In this document: positions 1 through 10,697 of the stretch, one piece after another
Layout of the letters: each line of letters opens with the position of its first letter
Position numbering within the stretch: position 1 is the first letter of the stretch
Origin: Diadema setosum
Taxonomy: Eukaryota > Echinodermata > Echinoidea > Diadematoida > Diadematidae
Assembly: GCF_964275005.1 (NCBI RefSeq)
Contig: NW_027307657.1
Location: 310,001-374,000, forward strand
Direction of reading: 5' to 3'
Length of the DNA: 64,000 bases
Notes under the pieces: generated by a model
Database searches by the model: none
Seen by the model: only the letters and a program-made list of their open reading frames with translations
What the model was told of the DNA's origin: nothing
Position numbers and translations under genes: made by a program

Positions 1-1052
1 GTAATAGGACAATTTCTGGCTGGTGTATCCGGTCACACGAAGTCAGCACCTTTCTGCAGGAATTTCTGTTAAGATCAATTTTCAATATGTCACTGCCACA
101 ATCCACGCAGAGACTCTATCATCTCGGTTCATAGAGATATATAGGCCTACTAGTACCGGTACTATATATAAAGCACTTAATTCCCACAAATATCTCAAAG
201 TCCAATCGGTATAAGACTTACCATCGCGCAGGTATATATCCACTGCACTAACACACACAGTCCCACTCATAGTAATTTGCGTAAATATGTCTCATGGAGC
301 TTAACATATCACATGGCAGGAGTTAATTGACACAATTTCCAATGCAAAAACGTTTAGGCTCCACTTCTGATACTATGTAACATTGCTTGGTCCTTTTAGA
401 GACTACCATTAACATCTCGCGGGTTCACAATCACTCACCATTCAGTTGGTACCGGGTAATCATGTTCGATTCATCATCTTCTAGCTGACACTGGATACTA
501 CTAATATAAGGCTCATACTGAACATTGCAGCTACACTTGATCCACCATAATTGCAGGCTCTTCAGTTTTCACACAAAGTTAGGACATTCTGTTACTGTGT
601 GACATTAAAATATGGGATAAAATGAGAAACTTGCTTACCTGCTGATAAGAATGATGGAGGAGAGACCAGGGAGGTGGAAGAAAGACATAGACCCTACTGG
701 AGTTGTGCATGGAGTGGTGTAGGAATGATGATGGCCAACGGTTATTTCAAAGCTGGTTTAACCAGGGAGGTGGGCACCTCATTGGTCTAACCACAAGGTC
801 ATCATCACCCCATACAGTCTCTCCCCCAGTCTCTTGGCCTGGCCCATAAATTTTCTTAATGACACACAAATATATATTGTATATGAACTCCTGGTTTCAA
901 AGACCATGTTTGCTGATGTCTTCCTGGTGATACAAATGATCAGATTTTTGAAACTACAAGTTTTCTGATGGCTTCCTGATAACTGTTTTTATTTGCCAAT
1001 GTCATCTTGATGGTTGATGCTTTGCCATCAGTAAGACATCAGCTACCTGATG

Positions 1053-1323
1053 TCTTCCCGATGGTTAGGTGAGAAGCTGTTTAAAAAACCGAGTTTGCTG
1101 ATGTGCTCCTGATAGTTATCAATTGGCCATCGGCTAGCCGATGTCTTGTCGATAACTGGGTTAGAAACGATCAGAAAGACATCAGCTATCCGATGTCTTC
1201 CTGATGGTTAGGTGAGAAGCTGTTTCAAAAACCAAGTTTGCTGATGTGCTCCTGATAGTTATCGATTGGCCATCAGCTAGCCGATGTCTTGCTGATAACT
1301 GGGTTAGAAACTATCAGGAAGAC
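1053..1323. repeat. Tandem duplication of a ~135-bp unit with GATG/CATC palindromes
   Basis: Two adjacent copies (about 1053-1186 and 1190-1323) share the blocks 'gttaggtgagaagctgttt' and 'ggttagaaac'. Both are full of short inverted words such as GACATCAGC/GCTGATGTC. Just downstream, at about 1375-1412, lies a cluster of ATCGGATGATCATCCGAT-type palindromes. This looks like subterminal sequence of a non-autonomous DNA transposon, but I could not define its ends. Confidence 0.55.
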
Positions 1324-1796
1324 ATCGGGTAGCGGGTGATTGCTGATAGCTACCAAATCACTGCCCAAATGCTATCCGATAACCATCGGATGATCATCCG
1401 ATGGCTATCGGATGGTATTCTTTTTTGGTATGGGTATATATATATATCCAAACGGTAAAGCAGTTTATAAGAGATTTGAATGTTATAATTATTGATCGAT
1501 ATCTCATAGTCTGCCGGTCTAAAACCAAAATGAACATGAACAGTTTACATGCAAGCTGCTTCCCAACATAGGCGGTAACTTTCCTTGAATGGATGAGTAC
1601 ACAAATCAATGCGTGGCGGGGTTAGGAGCGAATTTTATTCGAGTGCTCAAAATTACATCGGGCTGTGAATTGGGCAAACAGTAAATGCTGCCCTTGTATG
1701 ATATTTCACGCACAGATATGTCATTGTTGGCCTAAAACTTCATGACTTGTGATGTCTGCTTTTAATGATATCGGTAACAATGGTGTCTCGAACACA

Positions 1797-1797
1797 T

Positions 1798-1828
<31 letters not shown>

Positions 1829-1853
1829 ACACTATCTCTCTCTCTCTCTCTCT
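1797..1853. repeat. (CA)n/(CT)n compound microsatellite
   Basis: A run of CA dinucleotides is followed by a short interruption and a run of TC dinucleotides. Confidence 0.9.
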
Positions 1854-1926
1854 CTCGCCCGCGCATACACACATACACTCACTCCAAAAATCCCTTTACC
1901 AATTCCCTAGTCAATAAACGACACTT

Positions 1927-1935
<9 letters not shown>

Positions 1936-1976
<41 letters not shown>
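1936..1976. repeat. (AT)n microsatellite
   Basis: Uninterrupted AT dinucleotides, continuing degenerately to about 2000. Confidence 0.9.
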
Positions 1977-1983
<7 letters not shown>

Positions 1984-2861
1984 TATTATATATACATACA
2001 TATCCCTTCAGCCAACGCTTTAGTGTTTCTTATAGAACAGTGCACCTTTAGATTGACAATCATTTATATTCTTCTCCACATGATGTTCTCTTTATAAGAT
2101 CATACATTTTTCAAGTTGGTCTTTTTTTCGGGTTTTTTTTTTCATAAAACGCGACTATACTTGCATAATGCGTTAGAATTCAACTTATAATATGCCATTT
2201 CTGCACACTGGACACCTGCCTGGGCTTTGATAAGCGTTTTGCTATAACACTGTACCCTGTTCCTCTTGTCAGTGCTTGAAATATCACACTGAAAACAAAC
2301 CATTGTAAATCATTTCTAGCTGACCTACTCAAGATTTGATAGGTGTTGAATGGTTCTAATCACGTCATCTTTGGAAATGATTGTTTAAAAAGCCACACCG
2401 TGTCAAAAGTGTCAGAGGAATGTATCAGGTAACTGGGACTAAGCCTATCTTAGCAGAATGCACGTCATGAAGTCTTTGCTGTATAATTGTAGAATACACA
2501 ACAAAACACACAACAATAAACACAAACAAGGACAGACGCATGTAACGTATCTGTTTGTACCGTCCATTTAGTCGCTTAATACATACAGAGAAAGAGAGTG
2601 GAAATATGTATAGGCCCTACTGAGACACTATTTAACAAGAAAATTCGTAAGACTGTATACTTTCTGAAACATGATCCCTCATTTACTGCTGTAACAGCCC
2701 ATTTTAATAACTCAACTCGTTTCAACTTATCAATCCGTTCAAAACACGATTTTGTACAAGTCATACAGTAAGTCATGGTTCCTCTTGTACTACGCGTTGG
2801 CAGAAGAGAAAAACAAAACACTGAAAATGTCGCTATGAAGGCTGGTGTGCCGCCTCCATAT

Positions 2862-3036
2862 TGTTATAGACACAAGTGCATTGTCCTATCATTTCTGGGC
2901 ATTTTATTGTTCCGCGGAGGAATATGTAAATAAAGAGTTCGACAAGATGACCGACATCGACCAAACACCTTGTTTGAGAGTCTGGGTATTATTGGTGGTT
3001 ATGATGGTTCGTTAGTCCAAGCTAACCTTCGTAACA
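2862..3036 (+). repeat. 5' LTR of the Gmr1-like element
   Basis: The 175-bp repeat has TGTTA...TAACA termini and an AATAAA polyadenylation word at 2929-2934. Its sequence is matched piecewise by the 3' copy: 39159-39192, then 40624-40651, then about 44379-44489. It is flanked on the left by the ATAT duplication. Confidence 0.85.
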
Positions 3037-3039
3037 AAT

Positions 3040-3057
3040 TGGGGGCACGTCACGAGA
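3040..3057 (+). other. Primer-binding site of the Gmr1-like element
   Basis: Three bases after the 5' LTR the sequence reads TGGGGGCACGTC. A TGG start fits the CCA end of a tRNA. The first part resembles the tRNA-Pro type of primer site, but the later bases do not match that type as I know it, so the tRNA is uncertain. Confidence 0.55.
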
Positions 3058-3521
3058 GTTTGGCAGGGTTTCTGCGGACTTAGGTGATTTGGTCGGGCTT
3101 GAAATGATCCCAGGAGTGTTTTTTCTTTCTCGCTTGGTCGATGAATTTCGGTGAGTATAGCGTGGTATAGCACTCTATGCTATGTCGTGAACATGGGCAA
3201 TACAGTTTACGTCGCGTTACTACGTATGTAACGTTAGAGAGTACTGTATGTAAAGGTGTTACGATTTGAGAAAGCATGGTGCGTTCATTGTGTAGTGTAC
3301 AAGTGTGTGTGCACGCAGATGGACGCGGAGTGATATGTTATACATTTTGATGTAAATCGGTCGTCTTTCTGTGTCTGCGTGAGTGAAGCTCACGGTCGTA
3401 TTTCTTTCGGGATTGAAAGGGTTGATCTGGCACGCGCGTAGTGTTGAGGATGGTTTAATCCGGTTATACGCTGCGTGTATGTAGTGTCTGTGCGTGGAAA
3501 CGTTGGTTCCGTACGTGGTGG

Positions 3522-3745
3522 TTCGTGCGTATGTGGTTCAGCATACGGGTTATTCCACGGTGGTTCGTGTGTGGTTTAGCACACGGATTATTCCACGGTG
3601 GTTCGTGTGTGGTTTAGCACATGGGTCATACCACGGTTGTTCGTGTGTGGTTTAGCACACGGGTTATTCGACGGTGGTTTGTGTATGGTTTAGCATACGT
3701 GATATTCCACGCTGGTCGTGTGTGGTATAGCATACGGGTTATTGC
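3522..3745 (+). repeat. Tandem hairpin repeats (~43-bp unit) in the retrotransposon leader
   Basis: About five to six copies of a unit containing 'gtgtggtttagcacacgg' followed by 'ttattccacggtggttcg'. Each copy carries a short inverted repeat (CGTGTG...CACACG) around a GTTTAG loop, with compensating changes in some copies (for example TGTATG with CATACG). The array lies between the primer-binding site and gag, in the RNA leader. Confidence 0.75.
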
Positions 3746-3853
3746 TTATAGTGCGACAGGGTTTCTTCAGTTGAAAAGGTCTTTTTTTTCAGCTGGCGGG
3801 CTGGTGAGAAGTGAGGTTTTCTTGTTGTACTATTAACTGTACATTACTGGTGC

Positions 3854-4933
3854 ATGATGGAGAAAGATCAAGATTTTTCCATTGAGAAGTTTGTGGATTC
3901 ACCCACAGTTGAGGAGTTGCTAACCTTGAAAAAGGTTGATTTGTTGCGTGTTGCAGAAAACTACAAGGTTCCTGCTGTGAAGATCGAGCACAATGAAAAA
4001 GTCAGAGATTATACACAGCATACGATCAAATATCATGTAGATGAAAAAGTATTTCTCCTCCAGGCATTGCGTAGCATATCAGGTAGTCCCCCTGGTGATG
4101 TGCAAGGGAGTGTAGAAGAACGTCTGAAAGAGCCTCAACTTGAGAAAGCGAGAATTGAGTTAGAGAGAGAGAGGGTTTCTCTAGAAAGGGCTCGTCAAGT
4201 CGGTGAGAGAGAGAGAGAGAGAGTATGGTGTAAGCGTCAGTGGTGGGCATTTTGACATCACCAAAAATGTCAGAATGGTCCCTGAGTTCGATGAAGGAGA
4301 TGTAGATACAATGTAGATTATTTCTTGCATTTCGAGCAGGTGGCAGATAGCATGGAGTGGCCGAGAAAAAAATGGCCTCCTCTTTTGCAGACTAAGTTAA
4401 AGGGAAAGGCGTATGATGCTTATGCTTCACTGTCGCGCGAAGAAGCTCAGCATTATGCAACGGTGAAAAAAGGCAATTATGAACGCGTACGCATTGGTTC
4501 CTGAAGCATACAGACAAAAATTCAGAAATAGTAGAAAACTAGAGTCACAGTCATTCAGAGAATTTGCAAAAGTGAAGGAAATTGCATTCAATCGTTGGCT
4601 GCAATCAGTAGGCGTGGATACTGTTGAAGACTTGCGGGAACTCGTGCTAGTAGAAGAGTTTAAGAGGTCGCTCCCTCAAGAGGTGCGTTCGCACATTAAG
4701 GAACGGAAAATGAAAACTTTGTTGGTAGCTAGTACAATGGCTGACGAGTAAACTTTGTCCCATAGGCATGGAAACAGGTATGTAGGAAGCAAATATGCAG
4801 CTCCTAATCGTCTAAATGTTGGCAAGACAAATTCTAGCAGTAAGACAGAGGTGAAAGCTGGTCTAGTGGTAGAAAATGAGACTGACAAGAAAGGTAGGAA
4901 CACTGAGAAGCATATTTTGTGTTTCCATCGTAG
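3854..4933 (+). pseudogene. gag: gag of the Gmr1-like element, frameshifted and split
   Basis: The frame opening at 3854 starts with an acidic N-terminal region of the kind seen in gag of aquatic-animal Ty3/gypsy elements (a 'LLTLKKVDLLRVAENYKVP' segment). A charged, coiled-coil-like stretch follows near 4130-4215. The frame is lost at a GA microsatellite (about 4205-4221). Capsid-like coding continues in another frame, with 'DITKNVRMVPEFDE' near 4255, then from 4479 'LVPEAYRQKFRNSRKLESQS' and 'LVEEFKRSLPQEVRSH'. A further in-frame stop lies near 4315. The zinc knuckle starts CFH at the 3' end and is cut by the hAT-like insertion at 4934; it resumes after 10524. It can no longer make Gag. Confidence 0.75.
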
Positions 4934-4969
4934 CATAGGCGTACCCAGGATTTTTTAGAGGGGGGTGTT

Positions 4970-5124
4970 CAGTGGCGTACCGTGGGTCAAGACATGCTAT
5001 TATGGGGGGGGGGCGCACCTCATGGAAGCAACATCAGAATTGCATAACTGTACAATTAAATGCGAGCGAGCGGAGCGAGCGAGCTTGAAAATTTTGACAT
5101 TTTACAGTCCCCAAACTGCCGTTT

Positions 5125-5163
<39 letters not shown>

Positions 5164-7875
5164 CATGTATATGTATTTGCTTTGGAAATTAAGGGGGTTG
5201 CACCGGGTGCAACTGCTTGCAGTTGCTGGCAGTAACATCAAGAAAATGTCATAACGATTAAATGCGAGCGAGCAAAGCGAGCGAGCTTGAAACTTTTGAC
5301 ATTTTAAGTCCCCAAACTGCCGTTGGCAGCTATATTTTTTCGCTTTAGAAATTAAGGGGAGGGGGTGCACCGGGCGCAACTGCTGGCAATTACTGACAGC
5401 AACATCAGGAGAATTGCATAACGATAAAATGCGAGCGAGCGAAGCGAGCGAGCTTGAAAATTTTGACATTACCCCAAACTGCCGTTTGTAGCTATATTTT
5501 TTCACTTTAGAAATTAAGGGGAGGGGGCGCACCGGGCGCAACTGCTGGCAATTACTGATAGCAACATCAGGAGAATTGCATAACGATAAATGCGAGCGAG
5601 CGAAGCGAGCGAGCTTGAAAATTTTGACATTTTACAGTCCCAAAACTGCCGTTTGTAGCTATATTTTTTCGCCTTAGAAATTAAGGGGAGGGGGCGCACC
5701 GGGCGCAACTGCTGGCAATTACTGACAGCAACATCAGGAGAATTGCATAACGATAAAATGCGAGCGAGCTTGAAAATTTTGACATTACCCCAAACTGCCG
5801 TTTGTAGCTATATTTTTCGCTTTAGAAATTAAGGGGAGGGGTTGCACCAGGTGCAACTGCTGGCAGTTGCTGGCAGTAACATCAGGAGAATGGCATAACG
5901 ATTAAATGCGAGCGAGCGAAGCGAGCGAGCTTAAAAATCTTGACATTTTAAGTCCCCAAACTGCCGTTTGTAGCTATATTTTTTCGCTTTAGAAATTAAG
6001 GGGAGGGGGTGCACCGGGCGCAACTGCTGGCAATTACTGACAGCAACATCAGGAGAATTGCATAACGATTAAATGCGAGAGAGCGAAGCGAGCGAGCTTG
6101 AAAATTTTGACATTTTACAGTCCCAAAACTGCCGTTTGTAGCTATATTTTTTCGCCTTAGAAATTAAGGGGAAGGGGCGCACCGGGCGCAACTGCTGGCA
6201 ATTACTGACAGCAACATCAGGAGAATTGCATAACGATAAAATGCGAGCGAGCGAAGCGAGCGAGCTTGAAAATTTTGACATTACCCCAAACTGCCGTTTG
6301 TAGCTATATTTTTTCGCTTTAGAAATTAAGGGGAGGGGGTTGCACCGGGTGCAACTGCTGGCAGTTGCTGGCAGTAACATCACGAGAATGGCATAACGAT
6401 TGAATGCGAGCGAGCGAAGCGAGCGAGCTTGAAAATTTTGACATTTTACAATCCCAAAACTGCCGTTTGTAGCTATATTTTTTCGCCTTAGAAATTAAGG
6501 GGAGGGGGCGCACCGGGCGCAACTGCTGGCAATTACTGACAGCAACATCAGGAGAATTGCATAACGATAAAATGCGAGCGAGCGAAGCGAGCGAGCTTGA
6601 AAATTTTGACATTACCCCAAACTGCCGTTTGTAGCTATATTTTTTGCTTTAGAAATTAAGGGAGGGGGTTGCACCGGGTGCAACTGCTGGCAGTTGCTGG
6701 CAGTAACATCAGGAGAATGGCATAACGATTAAATGCGAGCGAGCGAAGCGAGCGAGCTTGAAAATTTTGACATTTATTTTTAAGTCCCCAAACTGCCGTT
6801 GGCAGCTATATTTTTTCGCTTTAGAAATTAAGGGGAGGGTGCACCGGGTGCAACTTCTGGCAATTACTGACAGCAACATCAGGAGAATTGCATAACGATT
6901 AAATGCGAGCGAGCGAAGCGAGCGAGCTTGAAAATTTTGACATTTTACAGTCCCAAAACTGCCGTTTGTAGCTATATTTTTTCGCCTTAGAAATTAAGGG
7001 GAGGGGGCGCACCGGGCGCAACTGCTGGCAATTACTGACAGCAACATCAGGAGAATTGCATAACGATAAAATGCGAGCGAGCGAAGCGAGCGAGCTTGAA
7101 AATTTGACATTACCCCAAACTGCCGTTTGTAGCTATATTTTTCGCTTTAGAAATTAAGGGGAGGGGTTGCACCGGGTGCAACTGCTGGCAGTTGCTGGCA
7201 GTAACATCAGGAGAATGGCATAACGATTAAATGCGAGCGAGCGAAGCGAGCGAGCTTGAAAATTTTGACATTTATTTTTAAGTCCCCAAACTGCCGTTGG
7301 CAGCTATATTTTTTCGCTTTAGAAATTAAGGGGAGGGGTGCACCGGGTGCAACTTCTGGCAATTACTGACAGCAACATCAGGAGAATTGCATAACGATTA
7401 AATGCGAGCGAGCGAAGAGAGCGAGCTTGAAAATTTTGACATTTTACAGTCCCAAAACTGCCGTTTGTAGCTATATTTTTTCGCCTTAGAAATTAAGGGG
7501 AGGGGGCGCACCTGGCGCAACTGCTGGCAATTACTGACAGCAACATCAGGAGAATTGCATAACGATAAAATGCGAGCGAGCGAAGCGAGCGAGCTTGAAA
7601 ATTTTGACATTACCCCAAACTGCCGTTTGTAGCTACATGTACATTTTTTCGCTTTAGAAATTAAGGGGAGGGGGCGCACCGGGCGTAACTGCTGGCAATT
7701 ACTGGCAGTAACATCAGGAGAATGGCATAACAGTTAAAATGCGAGCGAGCGAAGCGAGCGAGCTTGAAAATTTTGACATTTTACCGTCCAAAAACTGTCG
7801 TTTGTAGCTACATGTATATATTTTTTTCGCATTGGAGGGAGGGGACGCCCGGTGCGCCCCCTGGATCCGCCACTG
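4970..7875. mobile_element. Possible nested element enclosing the 167-bp array
   Basis: A CAGTGGCGTACC start at 4970 and a GGATCCGCCACTG end at 7875 form weak hAT-type terminal inverted repeats around the array. The flanking 8-mers (GGGGTGTT and GTAGTCAA) do not match. The pairing is therefore unproven, and the alternative right end at 8515 is equally unsupported by a duplication. Confidence 0.35.
5040..7835. repeat. Satellite-like array, ~17 copies of a ~167-bp unit
   Basis: The core 'gcgagcgagcgaagcgagcg' recurs near 5061, 5262, 5431, 5593, 5759, 5908, 6074, 6241, 6405, 6573, 6737, 6906, 7074, 7236, 7403, 7572 and 7740, a mean spacing of about 167 bp. Each unit also carries a GCACCGGGTGCAACTGC-type palindrome, 'gcataacgat' and 'aaactgccgttt'. 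Unit variants recur in threes from about 6670 to 7510. An AT microsatellite at 5129-5158 interrupts one unit. Reverse-strand frames give repetitive peptides that are by-products. Confidence 0.88.
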
Positions 7876-8464
7876 GTAGTCAAGGGTGTCGGTTTATGTT
7901 CATGATTGGGGGAGGTATGACCTGCGAGGGGGCGTCGAAGTGACCAAGCGGGAGAAGGATGTCCAAAATCTGCACTTTATATAGAGCATCCCCTAATTTG
8001 TTTGTGTTTGTGAGTGTGTGTGTTTCATATAGATGGAAAAGTTAGGAAATAGCCAAGGTCAAGTCTTATTATTGGCAATGCAAGGCATTTTAATATAGAC
8101 TAGTATGTAAAGCAACACTGCAAAATCAATGATCAAGCTTTGATAGCATATGTGTACAACCTATAAAACATTGCGCAACATTGCAGCGACTCTTTTTGCC
8201 ATTCCGATATTCTGAGTACACTGCGCACATCCTGCTTGTATTCAAAATGCCAACCAGGAATCACGCTGAATCACAATCTTTTGTCGTTTCCGGGCTTTTT
8301 GAACAATGTTATACCTCTTTAATTATATGGTTAAAAGAAATCTAAGAAAAATATCTTTTTTTTCTTGATCATCCTTTCATATCGATTTCAAAAGCAGTTT
8401 ACTAACCCTTGAATTACCATTTTCGTAGTTTTTTTTCTTTCTTTTTTTTTCTTAATCAGCGGAT

Positions 8465-8515
8465 GGGGGGGGGGCACGTGCCCCCCCCCCCCATGCCCCC
8501 GTAGTTACGCCACTG
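8465..8515. repeat. G10-CACGTG-C12 palindrome and transposon end
   Basis: A near-perfect palindrome of G and C homopolymers sits around CACGTG (8465-8492). It is followed by 'gtagttacgccactg' (8501-8515), the reverse of a CAGTGGCGTA-type hAT terminus. I could not identify its partner end. Confidence 0.6.
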
Positions 8516-8765
8516 TTCCTAGACCTAGATATCTAATGAATTTTAGGCGCAATAAAGTCATCCAACCACAATTTGTAGACTCACACTCAGTTATCTTTCA
8601 GTTTTAACTTTCAGTCATTGAAAAGATTCATATCTACTATTACTAAAGGTTAACCAAGCCCATGTGCTATTACTAATTACACTGAGTAGCAAGTAACTTG
8701 CTACTCCAAGAGCTTCCAGAGCTTGCTGCTTCCAGTAGGCTGCTATAATGACTGTACTTGGTAGT

Positions 8766-9931
8766 CAGTGGCGTATCTAGGGAAAACGGCGCCCGTGGCA
8801 AGCGCGAAAATTGCGCCCCTAATTTCTGAAAAAGTATTCAACCCCAACCCCATCCCGGTAGGGACTTTAAAAAAGTCCTCATGATAAATGCTTTTTGAAG
8901 CACTTAAGAGGGGTCTTTTGAGGGTGATTTAAATGTATAGGCTACCCTAAATTTTGATATATTTTGGCGAGCGAGCGCAGCAAGCGAGCCGAAAATTTTT
9001 GTATTTCAGCTTTATACATAACATGGAATTCTTGTCATTTTTGGTTATTAAATCTTCGAATTACAATTCTAATCATAGTGACGGCCTTATAGATAACGAT
9101 TTGTACCAACAGTGTCCAACCCCATCCCGGTAGGGACTTAAAAAAAGTCCACATGATGTGCTTTTTCAAGCACTTATATAGAAGGGGTCTTTTGAGGGTG
9201 TTTTAAATGTTATAGATATTGAAGAATTTTGGCGAGCGAGTGCAGCGAGCGAGCCGAAAATTTTTGTATTTCAGCTTACAAAACATGGAATTCTTGTCAT
9301 TTTTGGTTATTAAATCTTCGAATGACAATTCTAATCAAGATATAGTGACGGTCTTATAGATAACGATTTATACCAACAGTGTTCAACCCCAATCCCATCC
9401 CGGTAGGGACTTAAAAAAAGTGCACTTGATATGCTTTTTCGAGCACTTAAAAGGGTTTTTTTTTTAGGGTGATATAAATCTGATAGATTTTGATAAATTT
9501 TGGCGAGCGAGCGCAGCGAGCGAGCCGACAATTTTTGTATTTTACCTTACAAAACATGGAATTCTTGTCATTTTTTGGTTATTAAATCTTACAATATTCT
9601 AATCAAGATGTAGTGACGGTTTCATAGATAACCATTTATGGCAATAAACTAAGGACTTGGAAAAATACTCTGAATTACTACGAGTGAGTGAGCCGAAATC
9701 TTTATATTTCCACGTCATCATTACGTTTTGTTCTTCTTGTTTTTCAGCGTTACAAAACATGGAATTCATGGAATTCATGTTTTGTTTTTATCTTGTTTGA
9801 TTTGGTTTTCTGCCCCCCCCCCCACTTCTACTTCCCCCCGTCCGGGCGAGATTTTTTATTTTCTTCTTCTTTTTTTTTTCTCGGTCTTTTTTTCACGTGC
9901 CCCCTTGCCCCCCCCCCCAGATACGCCACTG
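8766..9931. mobile_element. hAT-like non-autonomous transposon with internal tandem repeats
   Basis: Its termini are inverted (CAGTGGCGTATCT on each strand). The 8 bp TTGGTAGT flank both sides exactly (8758-8765 and 9932-9939), diagnostic of hAT-type insertion. Inside are about three units of ~275 bp, marked by 'ccatcccggtagggactt' near 8847, 9121 and 9398. Each has a GCGAGCGAGCG(C)AGCGAGCGAGC dyad like that of the neighbouring 167-bp array. No transposase is encoded. Confidence 0.88.
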
Positions 9932-10379
9932 TTGGTAGTTGATACTACTGACTTAGCATGCAATGTGCATATAATAGGCTGCAGCGCAGCATGCATTGTA
10001 CACACATATTATTACGCATCATACACAATTTACGGTACCGCGTACGGTATAATACCGGTAAACGGTGAACATTATGCGCAATGTATCTTCGCGATTCGGT
10101 CAGAAAGCAAAGCAGGGATCGGGAATGTCTACTGTTTGCGCGTCAGCTTCGCGCGCGGTGCAGTAACGTAGTATTAACACGTACTGTACACAAGTTCTTT
10201 AGTGCGTATGATATTATGTAACTCCATAATGTATCATCATCCACACAAACATTAAAACAAGGAAGAGAGAGAGAGAGAGAGAAAATGAACGCAAAAGAAA
10301 GGAAAGGCGGAATTCAAAACGGAAATAAAAGCGGTAAAGACAACTTTTGTTTCATTTGTCAACATCTAAGCATTGCTGA

Positions 10380-10500
10380 AGAGGGGTGTTGAATAGCTCA
10401 AACACCTCCCTTTTGCCCAAGGGGGGTGTTTGAACACCTTAAACACCCCCCTTTTGGCAAAGGGGGGGTGTTTGAACACCCAAAACACCCCCCCCCCCCC
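10380..10500. repeat. Three short tandem units of the 'ggggtgtttgaacacc' type
   Basis: Three ~45-bp copies of a hairpin-prone motif (GGGGGTGTT(T)GAA...AACACCCCCC) lie just inside the 3' end of the large hAT-like element. Confidence 0.65.
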
Positions 10501-10524
10501 CCTCGGTACGCCCTTGCATCGTAG

Positions 10525-10597
10525 GCAACCAGGGCATGTGAAGTCTATGTCCCATTCTGAACAAGAAAAAGCAGGAAAAAGACAAAAAAAAGAAGTC
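10525..10597 (+). pseudogene. gag remainder: degenerate zinc knuckle and basic tail
   Basis: Right after the second CATCGTAG copy the gag frame resumes with a 'GHVKSM' segment and a lysine-rich tail, up to the assembly gap. Relative to the CCHC pattern (C-x2-C-x4-H-x4-C), the second and fourth cysteines appear replaced. This placement is the best evidence that the block 4934-10516 is an insertion into gag. Confidence 0.65.
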
Positions 10598-10697
10598 NNN
10601 NNNNNNNNNNNNNNNNNNNNNNNNNNNNNNNNNNNNNNNNNNNNNNNNNNNNNNNNNNNNNNNNNNNNNNNNNNNNNNNNNNNNNNNNNNNNNNNNN
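10598..10697. other. Assembly gap (100 N)
   Basis: Exactly 100 unknown bases, a placeholder length, so the true size is not known. It hides the end of gag and the left end of the repeat block that follows. Confidence 0.99.

Larger units (their letters stand above)
1..2857. other. Repeat-rich non-coding stretch upstream of the LTR retrotransposon
   Basis: No coding region is supported here; the open frames are short and have no recognisable domain. It holds a dispersed-repeat block at 960-1420, a CA then CT microsatellite at about 1797-1853 and an AT run at 1936-1976. The rest is anonymous AT-rich sequence. Confidence 0.6.
4934..10516. mobile_element. Non-autonomous hAT-like DNA transposon inside gag
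   Basis: The 5' end reads CATAGGCGTACCCAGG and the 3' end, on the reverse strand, CAAGGGCGTACCGAGG, giving imperfect terminal inverted repeats. The 8-bp sequence CATCGTAG flanks both sides (4926-4933 and 10517-10524), the duplication size typical of the hAT superfamily. Gag coding continues after the second copy. No transposase is present. The body holds the 167-bp array, a second hAT-like element, G/C homopolymers and a GA microsatellite. Confidence 0.78.

Noticed and set aside
5125..7679. Reverse-strand frames with repeated 'KFSSSLASLARI' peptides
   Set aside because: By-products of the 167-bp repeat. The peptides repeat because the DNA does, and frames are cut at unit junctions.
5040..7835. 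CRISPR-like array
   Set aside because: The units are long, contiguous and diverged without unique spacers, in a eukaryotic transposon context.
4970..8515. Pairing the CAGTGGCG end at 4970 with the end at 8515 as one hAT-like element
   Set aside because: The flanking 8-mers (GGGGTGTT and TTCCTAGA) do not match, so the pairing has no duplication support.
9688..10171. Open frames of about 84 and 147 codons across the right end of the inner hAT-like element
   Set aside because: They cross a transposon boundary and consist largely of poly-T and poly-C translations.
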